64,000 bases of DNA from Vibrio sp. B1FLJ16 (GTDB lineage Bacteria > Pseudomonadota > Gammaproteobacteria > Enterobacterales > Vibrionaceae): assembly GCF_905175385.1 (NCBI RefSeq), contig NZ_HG992749.1, forward strand, positions 1 to 64,000, in the 5' to 3' direction. Both the position numbers and the translations under genes were made by a program. Shown here one piece after another: positions 58,137 to 64,000 of the stretch (position 1 is the first letter of the stretch; the number at the start of each line of letters is the position of its first letter). The notes under the pieces were generated by a model. It had not been told where the DNA came from, made no database searches, and worked only from the letters and a program-made list of their open reading frames with translations.

Positions 58137-59513
58137 ATGGAGCAATTAGCCCAAGCCCCTGATCCTACATACTTACTGACGATTGCAGGCCTTGCCATTG
58201 CAGCGTTACTTGTTTTAATTATTAAACTGAAAGTCCATGCGTTTGCTTCCCTCACAATGGTGAGTTTGGGTACTGCTATTGCCACTGGCGTTTCAACGGA
58301 TAAGGTCGTACCGACTATGATGGGCGGCTTTGGTGGTACTCTGGCCTCCGTCGCATTGCTGGTCGGCCTTGGCGCGATGATCGGTAAAATTCTTGAAGTG
58401 ACCGGCGGTGCGAAAGTACTGGCGGACACCCTGATTGGCCGCTTTGGTAAAGAGCGTGCACCACTTGCGCTAGGTATCGCCTCATTATTATTTGGCTTTC
58501 CAATCTTCTTCGATGCTGGCTTGGTTGTGATGATGCCAATTATTCTCAGCGTTGCTGCTCGTTTTGGTGGTTCGCCACTCAAATACGCGTTACCTGCTGC
58601 CGGTGCCTTTGCAGTAATGCACGCGTTTGTTCCACCGCATCCGGGTCCCGTTGCTGCGGCAGAGTTTCTTGGCGCAAACATTGGCCTGCTTTTGGTGGTT
58701 GGTATCTTGGTTGCTATTCCGACCTGGTACCTTGGCGCTTACCTGTTTGGTCTTTATGCCGGTAAGAAATTTGAGATCCCGCTTTCCAAAGCCTTCTTTG
58801 ACGGCGATGCGGTAGTCGATGAAAGCAAACTGCCAAAGTTTGCGACAGTGATGACGCTGCTTGTGTTGCCTGTCCTTCTAATCTGTTTAGATACGGTTCT
58901 CAACACCTTAGCGGTGGCTGGTGTTATTGATGGCGGCTCTTCACTGGTGTCATTCCTACGCATGCTGGGTAAAACCCCGGTAGCCCTGCTTATTACCCTG
59001 GTAGTGTGTCTTGCTGTGTTTGCTAAAGATTACGGGATGGCAAAACTGGAAAAACTCTGTGGTGAGTCACTGGCTCCAATCTGTGGCGTAATTCTGGTGA
59101 CCGGTGCTGGCGGTATGTTTGGTGGAGTACTGCGTGCAAGCGGGATCGGTGATGCGCTTGCAGGCGTGTTAACCAATACTGGTATGCCTGTTATTGTTGC
59201 TGCATTTGTTATTTCTACTTGTCTGCGTGTTGCTCAGGGCTCGGCTACTGTCGCTTTGACAACCACAGCCGCACTTATTGCCCCTGTTGTTGCGGTCACT
59301 ACTGGTCTGAGCGAGCTTGATCTTTGCTTTATCGTGATTGCCATTGCTGGTGGTGCTACTGTGCTTTCACACTTCAATGATTCTGGTTTCTGGCTGGTAT
59401 CTCGCCTGCTTGAGATGGATGAAAAAACCACATTAAAAACCTGGACGGTAATGGAAACGCTACTTGGCGGCATCGCGTTTATTATCGTCGCAACATTAAG
59501 CTTTATTCTTTAG
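58137..59513 (+). CDS. gntT: Gluconate:H+ symporter, GntP family
   Basis: This 458-residue inner-membrane transporter has the family segments GGFGGTLASVALLVGLGAMI, FGFPIFFDAGLVVMMPII, and HAFVPPHPGPVAAAE near residue 161. About twelve hydrophobic helices are visible. It starts the gntT-eda operon, nine bases before eda, and is divergent from gntK-edd. GntT rather than GntU or GntP is a guess based on context. Confidence 0.93.
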   Translation: MEQLAQAPDPTYLLTIAGLAIAALLVLIIKLKVHAFASLTMVSLGTAIATGVSTDKVVPTMMGGFGGTLASVALLVGLGAMIGKILEVTGGAKVLADTLIGRFGKERAPLALGIASLLFGFPIFFDAGLVVMMPIILSVAARFGGSPLKYALPAAGAFAVMHAFVPPHPGPVAAAEFLGANIGLLLVVGILVAIPTWYLGAYLFGLYAGKKFEIPLSKAFFDGDAVVDESKLPKFATVMTLLVLPVLLICLDTVLNTLAVAGVIDGGSSLVSFLRMLGKTPVALLITLVVCLAVFAKDYGMAKLEKLCGESLAPICGVILVTGAGGMFGGVLRASGIGDALAGVLTNTGMPVIVAAFVISTCLRVAQGSATVALTTTAALIAPVVAVTTGLSELDLCFIVIAIAGGATVLSHFNDSGFWLVSRLLEMDEKTTLKTWTVMETLLGGIAFIIVATLSFIL

Positions 59514-59522
59514 AGGTTACCC

Positions 59523-60134
59523 ATGACAACACTTGAACAACGATTGAGAGAGATCAAAATCGTTCCGGTTATCGCTATCAACGATGTCGCACACGCACTG
59601 CCACTGGCTAAAGTGTTGGTAGAAAACGGTTTACCATGTGCAGAAGTGACATTCCGCACTGATGCGGCGGCAGAGTCGATTCGTATCATGCGTGAAGCAT
59701 ATCCGGAGTTATTGATTGGTGCAGGTACTGTACTGACCACGCAACAAGTCGATATCGCTATTGATGCGGGTGTGGATTTTATCGTCAGCCCGGGTTTTAA
59801 CCCGACCACAGTGAAATACTGTCAGCAACGTGGCGTGACTATCGTTCCTGGTGTGAACAACCCAAGCCTGGTTGAGCAGGCCATGGAAATGGGTCTGCGC
59901 ACGCTGAAGTTCTTCCCGGCAGAACCGTCTGGTGGCGTGAACATGCTAAAAGCTCTGACAGCCGTTTACCCGGTAAACTTTATGCCGACAGGTGGCGTCA
60001 GCCCGTCTAATGTAGAAGAGTATCTGGCGCTGAAGTCAGTGGTTGCCTGTGGCGGTACGTGGATGGTACCAACAGCAATGATGGACAATGGCGACTGGGA
60101 AGGTCTGGCTGAACTGGTGCGTGCGGTTAAGTAA
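59523..60134 (+). CDS. eda: KDPG aldolase (2-dehydro-3-deoxyphosphogluconate aldolase)
   Basis: This 203-residue class I aldolase splits KDPG into pyruvate and glyceraldehyde-3-phosphate. The Schiff-base lysine is in GLRTLKFFPAEPSGGVNMLK, and EVTFRTDAAAESI and IGAGTVLTTQQV carry the general base and substrate contacts. It has slightly fewer residues than E. coli Eda (213) but all family blocks are intact. With edd and gntK it completes the path from gluconate. Confidence 0.97.
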   Translation: MTTLEQRLREIKIVPVIAINDVAHALPLAKVLVENGLPCAEVTFRTDAAAESIRIMREAYPELLIGAGTVLTTQQVDIAIDAGVDFIVSPGFNPTTVKYCQQRGVTIVPGVNNPSLVEQAMEMGLRTLKFFPAEPSGGVNMLKALTAVYPVNFMPTGGVSPSNVEEYLALKSVVACGGTWMVPTAMMDNGDWEGLAELVRAVK

Positions 60135-60190
60135 TTTGCACCACCGGGCTTAAATCGCTCCATAACCTCAAACGTTTTAAACGTGATACG

Positions 60191-60221
60191 AAAAAGGGTC
60201 ATCTGAAGATGACCCTTTTTA
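60191..60221 (+). terminator. Terminator after eda
   Basis: AAAAAGGGTCATCT (60191-60204) and AGATGACCCTTTTT (60207-60220) form a nearly perfect stem that ends the gntT-eda operon. Confidence 0.93.
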
Positions 60222-60365
60222 TTTAATGCTTTTAATCAGTGATTAACGCATGGTCGCATCATACCCTTTATATCTAACTCTGGATTTTTTCTGGAAACCT
60301 TGTGATGGTAAGCTATAAGGGCTTTTTTCCAGAAAAGACGAAAACTGGACGTTTTTCGAAGAAAA

Positions 60366-60399
60366 TTAAAGTCTGGAAAACAGTTTTTCCAGACTTTAA
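60366..60399 (-). terminator. 15-bp hairpin downstream of the accessory cassette
   Basis: The arms 60366-60380 and 60385-60399 are perfectly complementary, with a four-base loop. It lies eight bases after the stop of the minus-strand membrane gene, and the minus-strand 3' side is AT-rich. A related motif (CTGGAAA / TTTCCAG) recurs at about 60289-60296 and 60328-60334. It probably ends the cassette transcript; the repeats may also mark an insertion boundary. Confidence 0.65.
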
Positions 60400-60407
60400 G
60401 GGATTAA

Positions 60408-61022
60408 TTAACAGATAACGTTCCAGAACAATTTTGCGGTCGGCACCATCAGCAATATAAATCCAGAAATATACAGTAGAGTGGTCAGGGCTCTAAGCAC
60501 ACATCGGCTGTATACTGTGCAGTTCCAAAAGTGATTGTGAAGATCTATTGCAAGAGTTCTTAGTACTGATGCATCTATGTTCTCAGTTGATTTTGACGAT
60601 GATTCAAACTGTGAAATATTGATGAAAACCTCATGCCTTTTCTTTTTATCACCGTACTCTTTTTCAACAAAAGAGGACAGCCCCAATAGTCGAGATAGAG
60701 TAATATGTTCAATGTTTTCTTGTACATATTCACGATTAGAACGGTACTCTTTAACAAGTGAGGGAGCTGACAAACTGTATAGCCCAGATGCTAGTGCAAT
60801 CGCGATCAATCCAAAGTAAAGAAAGTAACTGTTGGAAATCGTAGTTTCAGCTACTTGCGTGGAGCCCACTCCAAGAACGGATGAGGTTAACGTGAACCAC
60901 TCTTGAAATTTTTCACTAAATATGATCATGTATCCAATGATTGGCGTCAACATAGTTAGCTTAACTGTGTTGCTTTCCCCTAGAACTCTCAATGCTTTCC
61001 AACTAGGTATTAGATACTTCAT
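60408..61022 (-). CDS. Three-TM membrane protein of the accessory cassette
   Basis: This 204-residue protein is not recognised as a named family. Hydrophobic segments are at about 20-36 (VKLTMLTPIIGYMIIFS), 66-86 (YFLYFGLIAIALASGLYSLS) and 174-196 (TLLYISGFILLMVPTAKLF). A charged, soluble stretch (about 87-172) lies between TM2 and TM3, beginning APSLVKEYRSNREYV. The ATG shares one base with the stop of the preceding gene (TAATG), so it is translated by coupling. As the last gene of the operon it is a reasonable effector or membrane anchor; that role is inferred. Confidence 0.85.
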   Translation of the reverse strand: MKYLIPSWKALRVLGESNTVKLTMLTPIIGYMIIFSEKFQEWFTLTSSVLGVGSTQVAETTISNSYFLYFGLIAIALASGLYSLSAPSLVKEYRSNREYVQENIEHITLSRLLGLSSFVEKEYGDKKKRHEVFINISQFESSSKSTENIDASVLRTLAIDLHNHFWNCTVYSRCVLRALTTLLYISGFILLMVPTAKLFWNVIC

Positions 61023-62347
61023 TATTTGTTTTCTCTTCCATAATAAGCTGCGGTTAAGTCTGCTGCTAGAGATCTAATCTTGGAGTAGTTAGAGCGTTTA
61101 GATACGTTGATAAGGGAACTAACGTTCTTGTTTTTAATTGTTAATTGATCAAGCTTATATTTTTTTACTACGTCATCTACCCAGTTTTCACTCGGTCTAG
61201 AAATCGAAAGTTTGTTTAGAATCCTAGTGTCACTTGGTAATACATGGTTTAGATAGTATTCCCAGCGGTCAGGGGTAAGCATGTCTAGCAAGTATTGTGC
61301 TTTAGGTTTCGCTGTATGAGATGTTCCATATGGATTGCCAAGTACAACACAAAGTAAAGCAGACACACATGCAGGAAGAGCTGGTGTAGGGATGGTTGTC
61401 CCTAGATTCGCTAGGTTTTTGACTGGCGCTTCTTCATTGTAGAAATTATCCATTCCTTCATGAGCTTTGATTATTTCATCCGCAGCTTTTACGAATGAAT
61501 CACTTCTCAGGTTTTCAGGGACGTAATCGAATCCATGGACTTTTAGTAGTGTTCTTTTAAGCCCACTAACAGAGATATTTTTCCCTGAAGCAAAAGTTTC
61601 AGCATACGTATGACCAACTTGCCATTTTTCAGAATCGAGTAAGCTTGGCCACATAAGTGGTATGAGTAGGTTACTGTTAGCTAGAGCGTGCTCTAAGGGG
61701 GCTCCATTAGCTTTTTTTGCTGCATTCATTAGAACGCTAATTGTTAACTTGTAGAAAAAATATGGAGAACTTTTGAGCATGTCGACTTTAGGGTCAGACT
61801 CGGAGAGTGTTTCTGTTTCTAATGCTTCGCGAAACTCGATGAAGGGCGTTGCTACAGGAATTTTTGGTTTACCCAAAACAGCTTTTACGCATGCCTTCAG
61901 AGACATGATAGCCTCTTCTTTATTTATATTTTGCTGCTCACTCTCTGTCATACTTAGTGTTGAGAAATGAGTTATTAGCTCATGTGAGTGCCTTAATCTC
62001 ATTGCTTCAGTTGAACTAATCATACCTAGTTCTTCTGCGATTTTAATGGACTCTCTTGTAGTAATAATATCGTTGATATCATCATCTTCGGTGACGTCAG
62101 CTTTACCTAACATTTCACCTATTAGACTAACACCGACATTCGATAGTTCTGCTTTAAGCGCATTTATCGTGCGAGACCAAAGGTAGTTCATACCCATTTC
62201 ATAAAAGCCGTTGTCTAAAGCAAAAGATATCTGATGTTTATCTTTTGTATTTAGCTGTAGAGCACAATCTGCAATTGCAGTAGCTGTAACTGCTGTTTCA
62301 GGAATAGTGACGATGTTATCTGGCTGCCAGAGTGTGATATTACTCAT
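61022..62347 (-). CDS. Unknown 441-residue helical protein of the accessory cassette
   Basis: I do not recognise a domain. It is soluble, mostly helical in character, with no signal or TM segment. N-terminal segments with some conservation-like density are FALDNGFYEMGMNYLWSRTI and then EELGMISSTEAMRLRHSHEL (about 41-150). The ATG has AAGGAG seven bases upstream, inside the end of the preceding gene, and overlaps it by eight bases. It overlaps the membrane gene by one base. The middle position suggests it links sensor and membrane protein. Confidence 0.85.
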   Translation of the reverse strand: MSNITLWQPDNIVTIPETAVTATAIADCALQLNTKDKHQISFALDNGFYEMGMNYLWSRTINALKAELSNVGVSLIGEMLGKADVTEDDDINDIITTRESIKIAEELGMISSTEAMRLRHSHELITHFSTLSMTESEQQNINKEEAIMSLKACVKAVLGKPKIPVATPFIEFREALETETLSESDPKVDMLKSSPYFFYKLTISVLMNAAKKANGAPLEHALANSNLLIPLMWPSLLDSEKWQVGHTYAETFASGKNISVSGLKRTLLKVHGFDYVPENLRSDSFVKAADEIIKAHEGMDNFYNEEAPVKNLANLGTTIPTPALPACVSALLCVVLGNPYGTSHTAKPKAQYLLDMLTPDRWEYYLNHVLPSDTRILNKLSISRPSENWVDDVVKKYKLDQLTIKNKNVSSLINVSKRSNYSKIRSLAADLTAAYYGRENK

Positions 62348-63380
62348 TATCAGCTCCTTTAAATTGAGTTAAACCATCTTGCGATTGCATATAAGCTCCA
62401 CAAAGCTCTGTATCAAGTTTTGAACACAGTGCTTCAAATGCGCGACTTCGTGCCCCTCCAAAAGAATTTGTCGAAGAGGATTGAATAAAAAAATTAAAAC
62501 CTAGTAGCTGGGCTTTTTGATTGAAGATAACTATACCATCTGTGTTTATCATACTTTCCAGAATATGAGTAAAGCTGATTAGTGTGCCAGCTTCTTTATC
62601 TTCATTAATACATAGAGTTACGAGTTTATGGAAGTCTATTACAGGTGACAATTGTATCCCATCGCCATTGAAAGTGGTCGGGGTTTGCTCGGAGGTCGAT
62701 ACGGCAATTAAGCATCCATGACTCTTTTTAATTGCTTCTGATAGAGAATCAGACAGTATTCTATGCACGAACTCTTTATTTTCTTGCACTTCATTTGTTA
62801 TGCAGTCTATGAGCTTTGATAAGTCGCTTTGTGTTGATGTGTGTTTGTTCGCCGCTGGGCTTAAAGATATGTATAAAGTAGGGCCTTTGTTCGATCTTAC
62901 TTCAACTTGGTCTTGTGTGACTTGGTGGACTTTAATTGTGTTGTAAGGAACATCTGTAGTAAGAACCACTTCATCGATTGAAGTCGTAATGGGATTGGTG
63001 TCACCTCTAAATATACCGTAGCATACTTGTGCATCTTCTTGGGCTATGTAAATACACCAACCATTATTAGCGAGAGGGGCACACTTTTTAAGCGCAGATC
63101 TCATAGCGTTAGATAAGTTAACTTCTGAGCCAATCTGCATCGAATCTGAACCAGGTAACATCTGGAGCGCAAGTGTAATATTGCTGGTGAGATACACTTT
63201 TGGATGAAGCTTAGTGCCTTCTTCTTGATACCTAGAAATATTGAAAACGAGCTCGGTCAGCGCTGTGTTCTGTTCGTCAGCACAGGCGGAAACAAGAGAA
63301 TCATCGCAGAAGGTCTTCGTACTATCTAATAGTTTTGAGTGCAGGTTAATATGGGTCATTTTCGCAGTATATCCGTTCAT
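62340..63380 (-). CDS. Protein with a C-terminal DisA/CdaA-like nucleotide-binding domain
   Basis: This 346-residue protein has a C-terminal part (about 220-342) that aligns in order with the diadenylate-cyclase (DAC) fold: HGCLIAVSTSE like GALIVIER, then the G-x-x-L segment DGIQLSPVIDFHKL, TDGIVIFNQKAQLLGFNF like the DGA motif (281-283), GGARSRAFEAL like GTRHRA (308-314) and YMQSQDGLTQF like the VSxE strand. RHR is replaced by RSR and DGA by DGI, so a binding-only sensor of the DACN kind is as likely as a cyclase. Residues 1-200 are unassigned. A second ATG at 63359 is possible. Function is inferred. Confidence 0.8.
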   Translation of the reverse strand: MNGYTAKMTHINLHSKLLDSTKTFCDDSLVSACADEQNTALTELVFNISRYQEEGTKLHPKVYLTSNITLALQMLPGSDSMQIGSEVNLSNAMRSALKKCAPLANNGWCIYIAQEDAQVCYGIFRGDTNPITTSIDEVVLTTDVPYNTIKVHQVTQDQVEVRSNKGPTLYISLSPAANKHTSTQSDLSKLIDCITNEVQENKEFVHRILSDSLSEAIKKSHGCLIAVSTSEQTPTTFNGDGIQLSPVIDFHKLVTLCINEDKEAGTLISFTHILESMINTDGIVIFNQKAQLLGFNFFIQSSSTNSFGGARSRAFEALCSKLDTELCGAYMQSQDGLTQFKGADNE

Positions 63381-63446
63381 ATGCGCAGAGAATGATATAT
63401 CACAACCTCTTAGTTTTAATAGTACTTAGCTCAAGCAATAGTAAAA

Positions 63447-63764
63447 CTAGCTATCAACATCTAGCTGTGAGATGTAGTTGAGAAGTACTTCTTTTTGTGA
63501 AGGAGTTAGTCGACTTATGGCAATAGCTAGGTGCGCAGATAACTTATCCTCACAGAAAAAGTAACTTAACGGTACATCAAGCTCATCCGCAATCAGTTTC
63601 AGCGTTTGAACATCAGGCGAATGTTTCCCTTTTTCGTACTGATTCATCCTTGGGCTTGCCGAGCTTTCATCCATACCTATTTTTACTCCCAAGGCCTTCT
63701 GAGAGAGTTTTGCTTTTTTACGCGCTTCTTTGAGGCGCAGTGGAATTGGGTTTTGGAATGACAC
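63447..63764 (-). CDS. XRE-family transcriptional regulator
   Basis: This 105-residue protein has a Cro/CI HTH at about 8-66 (RLKEARKKAKLSQKALGVKI, then MNQYEKGKHSPDVQTLKLIA) and a short C-terminal helix (SQKEVLLNYISQL). It lies 66 bases before the DAC-like gene and reads the same way, so it is probably the first gene of the cassette. Palindromes in its promoter suggest autoregulation. Confidence 0.93.
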   Translation of the reverse strand: MSFQNPIPLRLKEARKKAKLSQKALGVKIGMDESSASPRMNQYEKGKHSPDVQTLKLIADELDVPLSYFFCEDKLSAHLAIAISRLTPSQKEVLLNYISQLDVDS

Positions 63765-63793
63765 TTATGGTTCATATCTTAAAGCTCAACGGT

Positions 63794-63845
63794 AACTAAG
63801 ATTTTCTTAGTTTTACTGATTTCTGTATACTAAGCAATCCTTAGT
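63794..63845. promoter_or_regulatory. Paired palindromes in the divergent XRE promoter
   Basis: AACTAAG-N5-CTTAGTT at 63794-63812 and ACTAAG-N5-CTTAGT at 63829-63845 share half-sites and spacing. TATACT (63826-63831), a -10-like hexamer for the plus-strand gene, touches the second site. These are likely operators for the XRE protein. Confidence 0.75.
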
Positions 63846-63868
63846 TTTTCTGGTGGTGTTAGCAATAC

Positions 63869-64000
63869 ATGAAACGTTCTATGAAGATCAGTACAGATAT
63901 GTATAACTTGTTGATTGAAAGAACAATGGATGGTTTTTCAGTAATTGAATTAAGGGATGAGTTTATTGTTCTAAAAGGCTCTCCTGTTGATCCTGATGAA
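63869..64000 (+). CDS. Short unknown gene, cut off by the window edge
   Basis: The ATG at 63869 opens a frame that runs past 64000 without a stop; the visible 44 residues begin MKRSMKISTDMYNLLIERTM and end SPVDPDE. No family can be named from this length. It is divergent from the XRE gene and shares the palindrome-bearing promoter, so it may belong to the same accessory element. Confidence 0.55.
   Translation, partial: MKRSMKISTDMYNLLIERTMDGFSVIELRDEFIVLKGSPVDPDE

Noticed and set aside
63000..64000. Prophage or integrative element with integrase
   Set aside because: Only an XRE regulator and a short partial gene are seen; no integrase, attachment site or structural gene is in the window.

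Overview
The window is a piece of a Vibrio primary chromosome around the replication origin, most likely from the Harveyi/parahaemolyticus group. The evidence is an AT-rich, GATC- and DnaA-box-rich origin beside mioC, the order mnmE-yidC-yidD-rnpA-rpmH, a dnaA-dnaN-recF-gyrB operon, and a Vibrio-type 16S rRNA gene. The species call is inference; the genus call is strong.

Layout. 1-478: oriC. 479-4886: mioC, mnmE and the yidC-yidD-rnpA-rpmH cluster, all on the minus strand. 5128-7397: a polar amino acid (probably cystine) ABC transporter with a terminator-like hairpin inside the operon. 7398-13907: dnaA promoter region and dnaA-dnaN-recF-gyrB. 13983-14203: a CCTAGG-rich inverted-repeat element, followed by a heat-shock gene (ibpA type) with a sigma32-like promoter and a possible RNA thermometer. 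15049-22781: avtA, glyQS, a Mn riboswitch with mneA, small membrane proteins, tusA and a LysR regulator. 22829-30351: acuI, fadBA, yigZ, trkH, hemG. 30431-36435: a complete rRNA operon (16S, tRNA-Glu/Lys/Ala/Val, 23S, 5S, tRNA-Asp, tRNA-Trp), then a decayed stretch with the tail of an IS630-type transposase. 37183-44599: ubiK, a TetR-controlled RND efflux pump and rep helicase. 44690-46442: cytochrome c5 and a tRNA cluster Arg-(His-Pro)x2 that trails off into two decayed tRNA-Pro copies. 46443-53318: a HAD phosphatase and a peptide-type ABC transporter with a fused double ATPase. 53475-54449: a SPOR-like secreted protein. 54568-60134: the gluconate/Entner-Doudoroff cluster gntR, edd-gntK, gntT-eda, with palindromic operators.

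60366-64000 is the accessory part. A compact minus-strand operon encodes an XRE regulator, a protein with a C-terminal DisA/CdaA-like (diadenylate-cyclase fold) domain, a 441-residue helical protein that I do not recognise, and a three-TM membrane protein. The last three genes overlap by 8 and 1 bases. Two matching palindromes lie in the divergent promoter, and a short unknown gene runs off the right edge. I read this as a candidate nucleotide-sensing (possibly anti-phage) cassette. It is the main candidate for an undescribed system here, and its function is inferred, not shown.

The core genes work in known modules: chromosome replication and its control, membrane protein insertion and tRNA modification, fatty acid degradation, gluconate catabolism through KDPG, and translation RNA.
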